Source: Sphingomonas rhizophila (GTDB lineage Bacteria > Pseudomonadota > Alphaproteobacteria > Sphingomonadales > Sphingomonadaceae). Taken from it: 64,000 nucleotides of DNA. The position numbers were made by a program, and so were the translations under genes. The stretch covers positions 1,550,001 through 1,614,000 of the forward strand of contig NZ_CP060717.1 in NCBI RefSeq assembly GCF_014396585.1. Direction: 5' to 3'. The notes under the pieces were generated by a model that searched no databases, was not told where the DNA came from, and saw only the letters and a program-made list of their open reading frames with translations. Shown here piece by piece: positions 51,406-61,183 of this stretch (within the stretch, counting starts at the first letter, position 1; the number at the start of each line of letters is the position of its first letter).

Positions 51406-52122
51406 TCACGGATGAAGCATGCAGAACGGCGATTGTCCCGCCTTTAAGGCTTCACGGCGCAGCCTGCCCTTGAACCCCTGCGCAATCACATACCATTCGG
51501 ACGAATCCTTGCGGCTGGCCGGCGGCTTGGCGTGTTTCACGGTGGTGAAATGTCGCTTGAGTTCAGCGACAAGGTTGTTGTCCGCGCCCCCGGCAAGGAC
51601 CTTGGCGACGTAAGCGCCGCCCGGGCGGAGGATTTCGGTCGCGAACAACATCCCTGCCTCGACCAGCGCCATCGTTCGCAAATGGTCGGTCTGGGGATGG
51701 CCGACGGTATTGGCGGCCATGTCCGACATGACAAGGTCGGCCGCGTCCGCGCCCAGCGCCTCGCGCAATGCGTCCGGGGCGGCATCGTCCATGAAATCCA
51801 TCTGCAGGATGGCGACTCCGTCGATCGGGTCGGTCGGCAACAGGTCGATCCCGGCGATTTTTGCGGCCGGCGACCGGCGCCGAACGACCTGGCTCCAGCC
51901 ACCCGGGGCGATGCCGAGGTCGACCACCGCCTTGACGCCCTTGAGCAGGCCAAATTTCTGGTCGAGTTCGGTCAGCTTATAGGCGGCTCGGCTGCGGTAA
52001 CCCTCGGCCTTGGCCTTCTTGACGTACGGATCGTTGAGTTGCCGCTCGAGCCAACGGGTCGAGCTGACCTTTCGGCCTTTGGCGGTCTTGACCCGCTGGC
52101 GGGGCCCGCTGCCGCCGCTCAT
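51406..52122 (-). CDS. rlmE: 23S rRNA (uridine-2'-O-)-methyltransferase RlmE
   Basis: The ATG at 52122 overlaps the ppx stop as ATGA; 238 residues. FtsJ/RlmE features are K-A-K-A-E-G-Y-R-S-R-A-A-Y-K-L-T-E-L-D-Q-K, the SAM site V-D-L-G-I-A-P-G-G-W-S-Q-V and the catalytic region V-M-S-D-M-A-A-N-T-V-G, then K-V-L-A-G-G. It methylates U2552 in the A loop of 23S rRNA, late in 50S assembly. Coupled to ppx on one transcript. Confidence 0.94.
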   Translation of the reverse strand: MSGGSGPRQRVKTAKGRKVSSTRWLERQLNDPYVKKAKAEGYRSRAAYKLTELDQKFGLLKGVKAVVDLGIAPGGWSQVVRRRSPAAKIAGIDLLPTDPIDGVAILQMDFMDDAAPDALREALGADAADLVMSDMAANTVGHPQTDHLRTMALVEAGMLFATEILRPGGAYVAKVLAGGADNNLVAELKRHFTTVKHAKPPASRKDSSEWYVIAQGFKGRLRREALKAGQSPFCMLHP

Positions 52123-53168
52123 AGCGGGTGGCCGTCGCGGGCCATCAAGGAACGGAGGATGCCCTCGCGGATTCCGCGATCGGCGATGCCCAGTTGCTCG
52201 GCGGGCCAGATGTCGAGGATCGCTTCGAGGATCGCGCAGCCGGCAACGACCATGTCGGCCCGCTCCGCACCGATGCAAGGCAGCGCCGAACGTCCGGCGA
52301 AATCCATTTCGGCGATGTTGGTCGAAATGCGCCGCATCGAGCTGACCGGCACCTGCAGCCCGTCGACCGCGCGCCGATCATAGGACTGCAGCTTCAGGTG
52401 AACGCTGGCGAGCGTCGTGACCGTGCCGCTGGTGCCGAGCAGCGCGACATCGCTCTTGTCCTTGGGCAGAAGCTCGACGAAGCGCGAAAAGCTGCTGCGC
52501 GCGCGGGCCCGCATCCGGGCATAGGCGGCAACACGCTCGGGCCCCTCGATCGCCGCCCTGCCCTCGCTCTCGGTCAGCGAGACCACCCCCCACGGCGCGC
52601 TCCACCAGGCACGGATGCGCGGGGTTTCGTCGCGATGATCGACCAGAACCAGTTCGGTCGATCCGCCACCGATGTCGAAGATCAGCGCCGGTCCTTCGCC
52701 CGGTTCGAGCAGCTTGTGGCATCCAAGGACGGCGAGCCGCGCCTCTTCCTCCGGCGCGATGATCTCCAGCGCGACGCCGGTTTCGCGGCGCACACGCTCG
52801 GCGAAGTCGCGGCCATTGACGGCACGGCGACACGCCTCGGTCGCGACCGAACGCGACAGGCTGACGTTGCGGCGGCGAAGCTTTTCCGCGCATACGGACA
52901 GGGCGCCGATCGCGCGGTCCATCGCGTCCTTGCTGAGCCGTCCGGTTGTGCTGAGTCCCTCGCCCAGCCGAACGATCCGCGAAAAGGCGTCGACCACGGT
53001 GAAGCCGCTATCGGTCGGCCGGGCAATCAGCAGCCGGCAGTTATTCGTGCCAAGGTCGAGCGCGCCGTAGGTGTGGCGAAGCGAGCGCTTCGCGGGCGAA
53101 AGCCCCGAGGCGGCTGCCGGACCGCGCGAATGGCGCGGGGTCGGCGGGGTGACGGCCTGCTGCGCCAT
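52119..53168 (-). CDS. ppx: Ppx/GppA family phosphatase (exopolyphosphatase-like)
   Basis: The start is taken as ATG 53168; an in-frame GTG at 53180 is an alternative. The 349-residue protein has the ASKHA fold: Y-G-A-L-D-L-G-T-N-N-C-R-L-L-I-A, V-A-T-E-A-C-R-R-A, I-I-A-P-E-E-E-A-R-L and F-D-I-G-G-G-S-T-E-L. It hydrolyses polyphosphate or pppGpp; the short form without a C-terminal HD domain is common in alphaproteobacteria. With PPK2 elsewhere in the window, both a maker or user and a remover of polyphosphate are present. Confidence 0.9.
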   Translation of the reverse strand: MAQQAVTPPTPRHSRGPAAASGLSPAKRSLRHTYGALDLGTNNCRLLIARPTDSGFTVVDAFSRIVRLGEGLSTTGRLSKDAMDRAIGALSVCAEKLRRRNVSLSRSVATEACRRAVNGRDFAERVRRETGVALEIIAPEEEARLAVLGCHKLLEPGEGPALIFDIGGGSTELVLVDHRDETPRIRAWWSAPWGVVSLTESEGRAAIEGPERVAAYARMRARARSSFSRFVELLPKDKSDVALLGTSGTVTTLASVHLKLQSYDRRAVDGLQVPVSSMRRISTNIAEMDFAGRSALPCIGAERADMVVAGCAILEAILDIWPAEQLGIADRGIREGILRSLMARDGHPL

Positions 53169-53329
53169 CGTCGAACACACCCGTTTCTATCCTTCGCCGC
53201 GGGCCATACCCGCGACTGACTTGGGTGCACCTTAGCCAGATTGCCTCATCCGGCGCAACCGACGTCAACGACCGGCCGGGCGGCGTTGACTTGAAGGCCG
53301 CGCCTTTCTAAGTGCCCCCGCGGCAGCAA

Positions 53330-53403
53330 TGCCCGATCGTCTAATGGTAAGACTACGGACTCTGACTCCGTCAATCGTGGTTCGAATCCACGTCGGGCAT
53401 CCA
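53330..53403 (+). tRNA. tRNA-Gln (CTG anticodon)
   Basis: A 74-base cloverleaf with encoded CCA. The acceptor pairs 53330-53336 with 53393-53399, the anticodon stem pairs 53355-53359 with 53367-53371, the anticodon CTG is at 53362-53364 and the T-loop has GTTCGAATC. It reads CAG codons. Confidence 0.95.
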
Positions 53404-53494
53404 CTCCCCTGAGCGCCGAGAGCCGAGCCGTCCGGCTTTAGCGGGATCGATTTGATGGAGAACCGCTGAAGGGCGGCCGGCCATCAAACAGGAT

Positions 53495-53998
53495 CTAATG
53501 CTGCGTGCCGGCGATCCAGTGTTCCAGCCGCGTCTTCAGTGACTTCTTCGACGGAATGAAGCCGGGCTGCACCTCCTCGGGCTCGACCGGCTGGTCGTAC
53601 AGGGTCAGGTTGACCGGCATCTTGGGACGAAGCGTCTCTCGCCCGCGCATCATGTCCTCGGCCGCGGCGAGGCTGCGGTGGACGTCCTCGGCCGTGAACG
53701 GCTTCATGAGGCAGCCGAGCGCGAGGTCCGGCATCGGGAAATTGGGCGCGCGACCGGTGATGAAGAAGCAGGGGATATTGAAATCCTGCATCCGCACCGC
53801 AACCGAAAAGCCCGTCGTTCCGCGCGCCAGTTGGAGGTCGACGAGGGCCAGGTCGGGCGTGTCGCGTTCGGCGGCGGCGATGGCGCCCTCCAGATCGTCG
53901 GTCATCGCGACAACCCGATAGCGGGGATTGTCTTCGACCAGATATTTCAGGGTCGTCGCGAGTTGGCTGTCGTCCTCGACGATCAGGATCTTCAGCAT
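53495..53998 (-). CDS. Response regulator receiver protein
   Basis: The ATG at 53998 has GAGGG upstream; 167 residues. A receiver domain (~1-120) shows V-E-D-D, phospho-Asp in L-V-D-L-Q-L, the F-F-I-T-G-R switch and M-K-P-F. The remaining ~45 residues are not a known DNA-binding domain (P-K-M-P-V-N-L-T-L-Y-D-Q-P then a basic end). A kinase partner is not adjacent. Such stand-alone receivers often act in phosphorelays. Confidence 0.84.
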   Translation of the reverse strand: MLKILIVEDDSQLATTLKYLVEDNPRYRVVAMTDDLEGAIAAAERDTPDLALVDLQLARGTTGFSVAVRMQDFNIPCFFITGRAPNFPMPDLALGCLMKPFTAEDVHRSLAAAEDMMRGRETLRPKMPVNLTLYDQPVEPEEVQPGFIPSKKSLKTRLEHWIAGTQH

Positions 53999-54126
53999 GA
54001 AAACGCCCTCCCCAGCGAAATTTCGTCGCCAAACGAGAGACATGTCTGCGCCAACATGGATCGGACGCGAATCCCCCGGCGCCATGGTTAACGCCAGTCG
54101 GAGACTATCGAGCGACTAGTGGCCGC

Positions 54127-54753
54127 TTACGCACGGTAGAAGATATGCGCACCGATCTTGTCGACGCGGCTGAGGCGCTTTCCCCACGACGGCGCGACGT
54201 AATCCGCGTGGTACCACAGCACATCGGCCGGCAGCGCCTGCGCCAGATTGTTGGCGGCGATGCGGGCGATGGCCCGGGCCCGGCTCCACGCCTCGCCGTC
54301 GGTGTCGACCCGCGGGAACCGGCCATTGCGGACGAAGCTGAACTGCGCCTTCTGCTTGACCACGCCGCACCAGCTGGACGGATAACGGCCCGATCGGGCG
54401 CGGTTGATGACGACGTTGGCAACGGCGAGCTGGCCCTGAAGCGGTTCGCCCATGCTTTCGAAATAGACCGCGGTGGCGAGACACTTTGCCTGCTCGTCGA
54501 GGGCGGCGTCGACGCTGTTCAGCGCGACCAGGGAATCGAGGGGAAGTGGCTGTGGCGACACCGTGACGGCGGCCGGAGCCGGGGTCGCCGGAGCCGGCGG
54601 AACGATCGCCGCGGCGGTGGTGCGGACCACGGCCTGGACCGCCGTCAGCGGCACCTTGACCTGCTGGGCCAGCGCATCGCCGGCACCGCCAAAGGTCATT
54701 ACAAACGCGGAAACACAGGCCGTTGCGCGGCCAAAACCGTGAAGAAGTTTCAA
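54127..54753 (-). CDS. SleB-type cell wall hydrolase
   Basis: Translation most likely starts at TTG 54753, which gives a proper signal peptide (M-K-L-L-H-G-F-G-R-A-T-A-C-V-S-A-F-V ending A-L-A-Q); no ATG is available nearby. After a Pro/Ala-rich linker the hydrolase_2 domain follows: C-L-A-T-A-V-Y-F-E-S-M-G-E-P with the catalytic Glu, A-V-A-N-V-V-I-N-R, Q-F-S-F and W-Y-H-A-D. The family cleaves peptidoglycan glycan strands. A palindromic motif shared with the L,D-transpeptidase lies 143 bases upstream. Confidence 0.87.
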   Translation of the reverse strand: MKLLHGFGRATACVSAFVMTFGGAGDALAQQVKVPLTAVQAVVRTTAAAIVPPAPATPAPAAVTVSPQPLPLDSLVALNSVDAALDEQAKCLATAVYFESMGEPLQGQLAVANVVINRARSGRYPSSWCGVVKQKAQFSFVRNGRFPRVDTDGEAWSRARAIARIAANNLAQALPADVLWYHADYVAPSWGKRLSRVDKIGAHIFYRA

Positions 54754-55055
54754 TGATCAAACAGTCATCTGCGGCCGGCTTCGCGGTCGCGCTACTTGAT
54801 CGGGAACGTCATTCCCGTGGCGCTTGGCTTGGCTCGTCCGTCTGGCAATGGGATCCGGCGCTGAACTGCGACCTCGGACCCTCCCGCTCGAAATGTTGCA
54901 GTGCACATAAAACGGATCAGGAAAGGCGCAACCAATCGAGCGGTGAACGGAGCCGCCCATGGGATGAATGCCGGGAACCTGCGCAAAAAGTGCTGATTTG
55001 CGCTGCTGGTCGCGTTCGCTCTATCGGCGAAAGCCTGGGACCAGGAGATTCGCGA
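54754..55055. other. Intergenic region between the SleB hydrolase and the EVE protein
   Basis: This 302-base gap holds the upstream region of the minus-strand hydrolase, including the motif at 54896-54906, and the leader of the EVE gene with AGGAG at 55043-55047. I see no coding frame worth calling. Confidence 0.45.
54896..54906. promoter_or_regulatory. Near-palindromic motif TTGCAGTGCAC
   Basis: Matches the perfect palindrome at 2842-2852 in ten of eleven positions and shares further flanking bases (TGCACTGCAACA on the minus strand). It sits 143 bases upstream of the SleB hydrolase start, against 145 for the other site. Confidence 0.35.
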
Positions 55056-55457
55056 GTGGCTTATTGGCTGATGAAATCCGAACCGACCAAATATGGCTGG
55101 GACGACCTGGTCCGCGACGGCAGCACCTTTTGGGACGGTGTCCGCAACAATGCCGCCCGCCTGCATTTGCGGGCGATGAAGCCGGGCGACGAGGCGTTCT
55201 TCTACCATTCGATGGAGGACAAGGCGGTGGTCGGCATCATGCGCATCGCCGGGCCGCAGGAGCCTGACGGGGACGATGGCCAGTGGGTCAAGCTGCTGGT
55301 GGAGCCGCTACGCTTCCTCCTCCGCCCGGTCACGCTGGCGCAGATCAAGGCCGAACCGGCGTTGAAGGACATGGAACTGATCCGGCAATCGCGCCTGTCC
55401 GTCGCCCCGGTCCGAGCGGAGGAATGGACGAAGATCCTGGCAATGAGCGAGGCCTGA
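55056..55457 (+). CDS. EVE-domain protein
   Basis: The GTG at 55056 has GGAG eight bases upstream and begins the domain exactly (V-A-Y-W-L-M-K-S-E-P). The 133-residue protein has the EVE/PUA-like pattern: W-D-G-V-R-N-N-A-A-R, M-K-P-G-D-E-A-F-F-Y-H-S, I-R-Q-S-R-L-S-V-A-P-V. EVE domains bind modified nucleotides such as methylated cytosine or RNA bases. The stand-alone form is widespread in proteobacteria. Confidence 0.92.
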   Translation: MAYWLMKSEPTKYGWDDLVRDGSTFWDGVRNNAARLHLRAMKPGDEAFFYHSMEDKAVVGIMRIAGPQEPDGDDGQWVKLLVEPLRFLLRPVTLAQIKAEPALKDMELIRQSRLSVAPVRAEEWTKILAMSEA

Positions 55458-55502
55458 GGCCGCGTTAGGCCTTTGGTAAACCTCGAGGGGCAGACTGGGG
55501 GG

Positions 55503-55900
55503 ATGATGGGTTCCTGTTCCTCGCCGCAGCGTCGGTTGTGCCCTCAACGGCCGCCCCGACGCATGCTTGGGTGCTCCACGACGAAAGCGAGGAAAGCCGC
55601 TTCTACGTCGACGCCGGTCGGTGGGACCGGAGCGGCGACACGCTGAAGATCTGGCTCCGGACCGAGCCCAAGTCCGACCAGTCCGCGTATCGCGAACTCG
55701 TCACCCTGGAAGAAATCCGGTGCTCGTCACTCCAGTCGAGGACGCTCGAGGGCCACTTCCGCCTGGCCAACGGCCAGACGCGCGGCGGGCGCGCCGACCA
55801 GCCGTTCGCCGACGCCCAGCCGGGTAGCGCGTGGCAGGCGATCGCCGAGGACGCCTGCGCCATGACCGCATCCGCGGGACGGATGGCCCGCGCGAACTAG
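55503..55900 (+). CDS. Small exported protein of unknown function (one apparent frameshift)
   Basis: Adding one G to the G3 run at 55508-55510 joins ATG 55503 to a clean signal peptide ([18 protein letters not shown]) and a mature domain of about 110 residues ([31 protein letters not shown]). A poly-G ribosome site precedes the ATG. Without the repair only a GTG start at 55538 remains, lacking the signal. The mature part resembles small periplasmic beta-rich proteins around a conserved Cys pair; function unknown. Its stop overlaps the convergent typA stop as CTAG. Confidence 0.6.
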
Positions 55901-57728
55901 GCCGCTTCGGATTTCCGCGACTGGCGCTTGCGCTCGTGCGGGTCGAGGTAGCGCTTGCGGATCCGGATCGCCTTCGGTGTCACTTCGACCAGCTCGTCGT
56001 CCTGGATGTAGGCAATCGCCTGTTCCAGCGTCATGCGCTTCGGCGGGGTCAGGCGGATGCCCTCGTCCTTGCCGCTGGCGCGGAAGTTGGTGAGCTGCTT
56101 CGACTTCAGCGGATTGACCTCGAGGTCCTGCGTCTTGGCGTTCTCGCCGATGACCATGCCTTCGTAGAGCATCTCCCCGGGCGAGACGAAGAGCACGCCG
56201 CGCTCCTCCAGCATGTTCAGCGAGTAGGCGACCGCGGCGCCCGTTTCCATCGAGATCAGCACACCATTTTGGCGGCCGCTGATCGGGCCCTTGTAGGGAC
56301 CATACTTCTCGAACAACCGGTTCATGATCCCGGTGCCGCGGGTGTCCGACAGGAATTCGCCGTGATAGCCGATGAGGCCGCGCGATGGCGCGGAAAAGGT
56401 GATGCGGGTCTTGCCGCCGCCCGACGGGCGCATGTCGGTCATCTCCGCCTTGCGCATCGCCATCTTCTCGACGACCGTTCCGGAAAATTCGTCGTCGACG
56501 TCGATCACGACCGTTTCATAGGGCTCCTCGCGGCCCGAAGGACCGTCCTGGAACAGCACGCGCGGGCGGCTGATGCCAAGCTCGAAGCCCTCGCGCCGCA
56601 AAGTCTCGATGACGACGCCCAGCTGAAGCTCGCCGCGCCCGGCGACCTCGAACGCTTCCCCGCCCGGCGTTTCGGAAACACGGATGGCGACGTTGCCCTC
56701 GGCCTCGCGCTCCAGCCGCTCGCGGATGACGCGGCTTTGTACCTTGTCGCCGTCCTTGCCGGCGAACGGGCTGTCGTTGACCGCGAAGGTCATGCTGAGC
56801 GTCGGCGGATCGATCTCGCGCGCATGGAGCGGCTCGGCGATGGCGGGCGTGCCGATCGTGTTCGACACCGTGGCTTTCATCAGGCCGGCGATGGCGACGA
56901 TGTCGCCCGCCTTGGCCTGGTCGACCGGAACCCGTTCCAGCCCGCGGAAGGCGAAGACCTTGGTGGCGCGGCCGTCCTCGACGACCTTTCCGTTCACGTC
57001 CATCGCGCGGATCGGCATATTGACGTCCAGAGTGCCGCTTTCGATCCGGCCGGTCAGGATGCGCCCGAGGAACGGATCGCGGTCGAGAAGCGTGGCGAGC
57101 ATCTTGAACTCGCCCTCGGTATCGAGCTGCGGCGCCGGGACATGTTCGACGATCTTCTGGAACAACGGCGTCAGGTCGCCTTCGCGCACGTCGTCTGTCA
57201 GCCCGGCATAGCCGGCGCGACCCGAGGCGTAGAGCGTCGGGAAATCGAGCTGCTCGTCGTTGGCCTCGAGATTGAGGAACAGTTCGAAGACCTCGTCCAG
57301 CACTTCGGGCGGACGCGCGTCGGGACGGTCGATCTTGTTGACGACGACGATCGGCTTGAGGCCCAGGCTGAGCGCCTTGCCGGTGACGAACTTAGTCTGG
57401 GGCATCGGGCCTTCGGCGCTGTCGACGAGCAGGATGACGCCGTCGACCATCGACAGGATACGCTCCACTTCGGCGCCGAAGTCGGCGTGGCCGGGGTGTC
57501 GACGATGTTGATCCGCGTCGTCTCGCCGGATGCATCGGTCCATTCGACCGAGGTGCACTTCGCGAGAATCGTGATCCCGCGTTCCTTTTCGAGGTCGTTC
57601 GAGTCCATCGCGCGTTCTTCGACGCGCTGGTTCTCGCGGAAGGTGCCGGACTGGCGGAAAAGCTGGTCGACAAGCGTGGTCTTGCCATGATCGACGTGGG
57701 CGATGATCGCCACGTTACGCAGGTTCAT
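55897..57728 (-). CDS. typA: Translational GTPase TypA/BipA (one apparent frameshift)
   Basis: The ATG at 57728 starts [19 protein letters not shown] (G1). Next come switch I (R-G-I-T-I) and I-N-I-V-D-T-P, where one missing base in the G4 run 57493-57496 breaks the frame; adding it gives the standard D-T-P-G-H-A-D-F-G (G3), then N-K-I-D (G4). Beyond are the beta-barrel and EF-G-like domains and the TypA-specific C-terminal domain ([17 protein letters not shown]). TypA binds ribosomes under stress and cold and aids 50S assembly. Assembly error is likely. Confidence 0.93.
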
Positions 57729-58024
57729 TGATTTTTCCCGGGATAGAGTTGGCGACCCCTACCCGAATTGATGCGATGCAACAAGCGGGCCGCCGTCGGG
57801 CCGACCTGCCCGCCGCTTGGTCGAACAGTCAAAGCCGGTGGAGCGAAATCTGTTGCAACTTTAACACAGGTCTGAGAAGATTCCGGCTGTGGAACCAAAG
57901 CATAGGAACCACTTGTGGGGGCCGATGTTGGGGCGGCGGAAGCAGGGCTGCGAGAGATCTCGTTGCCTCTTCGATTGCACCAGGTTGGTGCCTTAATTTT
58001 CAACTCCCATAAAGGGGACACTCA

Positions 58025-58854
58025 ATGCGTAAACTTCTCCTAGCGGCAGTCGCTGCGTCGGCGATCGCCACCCCGGCGATGGCCCGCGATGGCTCGCCGT
58101 ACGTCGGCATCGAAGCCGGCGCTCTGTTCGCTCGCGACCTCGACTTCGACCTCGTCTATGACGATGGCGAAGTGATCTACGACGGCGTCTTCGGCATCGA
58201 TCACAAGACCGGTACCGACATCGACCTGATCGGTGGTTACGACTTCGGCATGTTCCGCCTCGAGCTGGAACTGGGCCGCAAGCGCGCCTCGCACGACGAA
58301 TACACCTTCAGCGACGCCGACGTTGACGGCGCCGTTGCAGGCGACGGTCGCACCCGCGTCTTCTCGATCATGGGTAACGCGCTTGCGGACTTCGGTGCTG
58401 ACGACGGTCTCGGCTTCTACGTCGGTGGTGGTATCGGTACCGCCAAGACCAAGCTGACCTTCAACGACACCGATGTCGGCCAGCTCTCCGTCAAGGACTC
58501 GAGCCTGGCGTGGCAGCTTCTTGCCGGCGTCCGCTATGCGGTCAGCCCGAACGTCGATGTTGGCCTGAAGTATCGTTACTTCCGCACGAAGTTCGACGAT
58601 AATCCCGGCGAAGGCTTCGACGACATCTCGGGCAAGTTCCGCTCGCACTCGCTGCTGGCGAGCCTGATCTTCAACTTCGGCGCCCCCGCCGAAGTGATCG
58701 CGCCGCCGCCGCCGCCGGAACCGGCCCCGGTTGTCGAGGCTCCGGCCCCGGCCCCGCGACCCAGACCTGCCCGGACGGCACGGTCATCACCATGGACGCG
58801 GTGTGCCCGGCTCCGCCGCCGCCGCCGGCTCCGGCGGGTGAACGCGGCCTGTAA
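58025..58854 (+). CDS. Outer-membrane beta-barrel protein with Pro-rich tail (one apparent frameshift)
   Basis: The ATG at 58025 begins a signal peptide (M-R-K-L-L-L-A-A-V-A-A-S-A-I-A-T-P-A-M-A). The mature part has alternating beta strands of the OmpA/OmpW-like eight-strand kind (Y-V-G-I-E-A-G-A-L-F, D-L-I-G-G-Y-D-F-G, F-Y-V-G-G-G-I-G, V-G-L-K-Y-R-Y-F). The tail is Pro/Ala-rich and, after restoring one C in the run 58752-58755, reads T-Q-T-C-P-D-G-T-V-I-T-M-D-A-V-C-P and ends G-E-R-G-L. The paired Cys block is a known sphingomonad feature of such proteins, but no OmpA peptidoglycan domain follows. Confidence 0.82.
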
Positions 58855-58883
58855 GTCAGGCCTCGCTCACGCGAACAAGGTTC

Positions 58884-58919
58884 GGCCCCGGAAGAGCGAT
58901 CTTCCGGGCCGTTTCTTTT
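58884..58919 (+). terminator. Intrinsic terminator after the outer-membrane protein gene
   Basis: An ~11-bp stem (58884-58895 with 58900-58910), GCGA loop and T-rich tail (TTTCTTTT). It lies 30 bases after the repaired stop, supporting the repaired end over the unrepaired one at 58921. Confidence 0.8.
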
Positions 58920-58931
58920 GACGAAGACTGA

Positions 58932-59345
58932 TTAGCGGGGAAGCCGTTCCAGAATTTCGATGCCGCGTTCAAGCGCACGCAACTCGCTGGTGGCGAGCTT
59001 GGTCAGCCGGGCCTCCAGATTGCGGTCGCCGGCCGGCGGCTCGTCCAATGCCCCACGCCCGGCATCGGTCAGGCGAAGCGCCAATCGCCGGCGATTGTCG
59101 GGGTCGGGCGTCCGCTCGACCAGACCGGCCCGCACGAGCACATCGATCGCCCGGCTGACCGCTGGCGCGCCGCGGCTTACCTGCCCCGCGACCTGGTTGA
59201 GTGTCGCAGGTTCCAGGTCGGCGACCGCCTGGAGCAGTGCGCGCTGCTGGCCCTTGGCACGGGCCGCACCCACTTCGCCGCCCAATTGTTCGACCAGACG
59301 CGCGAAGCGCGACGCGAGCGTGCTGGCGGATGCATTTCCCCACAT
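58932..59345 (-). CDS. MarR-family transcriptional regulator
   Basis: The ATG at 59345 is chosen (137 aa); a TTG at 59396 in frame adds a stretch that overlaps the operator. The winged helix shows A-T-L-N-Q-V-A-G-Q-V-S-R-G-A-P-A-V-S-R-A-I-D (recognition helix) and wing R-T-P-D-P-D-N-R-R-R-L-A-L. MarR proteins repress divergent genes and let go when bound by a ligand. A 14-bp perfect palindrome (59375-59388) lies between it and the divergent MFS gene. Confidence 0.87.
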   Translation of the reverse strand: MWGNASASTLASRFARLVEQLGGEVGAARAKGQQRALLQAVADLEPATLNQVAGQVSRGAPAVSRAIDVLVRAGLVERTPDPDNRRRLALRLTDAGRGALDEPPAGDRNLEARLTKLATSELRALERGIEILERLPR

Positions 59346-59374
59346 GTGATTGAGCCTATCAAACTTTCCGCTGT

Positions 59375-59388
59375 TGGCAATATTGCCA
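59375..59388. promoter_or_regulatory. Palindromic operator TGGCAATATTGCCA between marR and MFS
   Basis: A perfect 14-bp palindrome 30 bases before the MarR start and 55 bases before the MFS start. A TTGACA box begins two bases later (59390-59395), so bound protein would block a promoter for the MFS gene. Length and position are typical of MarR-family operators. Confidence 0.6.
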
Positions 59389-59442
59389 GTTGACAACGGT
59401 TTGCCACTTGCACGCGGACCAGTGCCTGCGCAGGGTCCCGTG

Positions 59443-60602
59443 ATGCGCGCCCGCCTGCCTCGCTCCGTATGGATTCTCGGTTTCGTCAGCTTGCTGATGG
59501 ACCTGTCGAGCGAAATTTATCACGCGCTGCTTCCAGCGTTTCTGACCGTGACCCTCGGCCTTCCCGTGGCGGCGATGGGCGCCCTCGACGGTGTGGCGGA
59601 GGCGACCGCCAACATGGCCAAGCTGGCATCGGGCCACCTCAGTGACCGAGGCCGCCGCCGCAAGCCCTGGATCCTGCTGGGCTATGGCATGGCGGCGCTG
59701 TCGAAGCCGCTATTTCCACTCGCCACCTCGGCGCTTCCGGTGTTCGGCGCGCGGTTCATCGATCGGATCGGCAAGGGAATCCGCGGCGCCCCGCGCGACG
59801 CGATGATCGCCGACGATACGCCGCCGGAGTTGCGCGGAGCCGCCTTCGGCCTTCGCCAATCGCTAGACACGGTCGGCGCATTCCTGGCGCCGCTGGCGGC
59901 GGTCGGGCTGATGATTGCCTTTGCCGGGGACATTCGGGCCGTGTTTTGGGTCGCCGTGATCCCGGCGTTCCTGTCGTTCCTGTTCCTGCTGGCGATGCTC
60001 CGCGAAAGCGAAGGCATGAGCAGCATCGCGCCCAAGGCGGCGTGGAACGGGTTTCGCGACCTCGGCATCGATGTCCGCCGCCTGCTGCTGGTCGGCTTCC
60101 TGTTCGGAATGGCGCGCTTTTCGGAAGGGTTCCTGATCCTCAAGGCAATCGATGCCGGCCTTGCCGTGCATTGGTCGCCGCTGGTCTTGGCCCTATTCAA
60201 CCTGTCCTACCTTTTGCTCGCCTATCCGGCCGGAGCGCTGAGCGACCGCGTTGACCCCAAGTCCCTGCTGCTGGCCGGGATCGCGGTGCTTGTCGCCGCC
60301 AATTTATGGCTGGCCCAGGCGACGAACCTGTGGGCAATCGGCGGGGCGTGCTGCTGTGGGGCGCGCACATGGCGCTGACCCAGGGCGTGGTCAGCCGGAT
60401 GGTTGCCGATGCCGCCCCTGCCGAGCAGCGTGCAACGAGTTTCGGCGCCTTCTTTTTCGTGTCGGGCATCGCCGCCCTCTTCGCCAGCGTTGGCGCGGGA
60501 CTGCTGTGGGACCGGGGCGGCCCCGCGCTGGCGTTCACGTCGGCCGCGGGCGTTGCCGCCCTGGCCGGGGCGATGCTGACGTTGGTTCCGTCCCGGCGCT
60601 AG
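59443..60602 (+). CDS. MFS transporter (one apparent frameshift)
   Basis: The ATG at 59443 follows a GTG at 59440; the protein has about twelve helices. The early part shows L-M-D-L-S-S-E-I-Y-H-A-L-L-P-A-F-L-T-V and the MFS motif A-S-G-H-L-S-D-R-G-R-R-R-K. In the C-terminal third the frame breaks at the G4 run 60343-60346; one more G gives A-I-G-G-G-V-L-L-W-G-A-H-M-A-L-T-Q-G and the last helices. It probably exports a small molecule under MarR control. Stop codons of it and the convergent cytochrome gene share CTAG. Confidence 0.85.
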
Positions 60603-61183
60603 GCGTCGCGACGGCCGCGGAAGGGCCACATGCGGCCGGCGACCGGGCCGCGATCGATGAACTGGTTATAGAACGCGGCGGCGACATGCAGCGCGACCAG
60701 GGCCAGGGTGACCAGCACCAACGTCTCGTGAACGTCGCCGAACTCGTTATCCTCGCTGATCCCAGGTATCGCCGGAAACTTAAGGCCCAGCTGCAGCGCC
60801 ACCCAACCATCTTCGGCGCGTCCGGAGACGGCCGCAAGACCAGTCAGGGGGAGCGCGACGAGCAGCACGTAGAAAAGCCGATGGCTCCAGACCGCGACGA
60901 AGCGCTTCCACGTCGGGTAATCGGACGGGAAAGGCGGCGGTGGGTTCATCAGCCGTACCGCCAGACGGGCCAGCGCCAGCAGGAGGATAAGAACGCCCCA
61001 CGTCTTGTGCCAGCCGAATACGAAGGCGCGCTCTTCAGATCCGCGCGGCAAATCGTGGAAGACGAAGCCGATATAGACCTGCATCAGCACCAGGATCGCC
61101 GTGATCCAGTGGATCCACATGACGATCTTCCGATAGCGGACCGGCCGGTCACCGGTGCTCTCCTCGACCATATAATCGCTCAC
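60599..61183 (-). CDS. Cytochrome b561 family protein
   Basis: The GTG at 61183 has AAGGAAG upstream; 194 residues. Four membrane helices carry the di-heme His ligands: W-I-H-W-I-T-A-I-L-V-L-M, F-G-W-H-K-T-W-G-V-L, W-S-H-R-L-F-Y-V-L-L and V-H-E-T-L-V-L-V-T-L-A-L-V-A-L-H-V. CybB-type proteins pass electrons from quinol to acceptors such as superoxide. Its start lies inside the end of the upstream sensor gene (35-base overlap), so expression is linked. Confidence 0.9.
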   Translation of the reverse strand: MSDYMVEESTGDRPVRYRKIVMWIHWITAILVLMQVYIGFVFHDLPRGSEERAFVFGWHKTWGVLILLLALARLAVRLMNPPPPFPSDYPTWKRFVAVWSHRLFYVLLVALPLTGLAAVSGRAEDGWVALQLGLKFPAIPGISEDNEFGDVHETLVLVTLALVALHVAAAFYNQFIDRGPVAGRMWPFRGRRDA

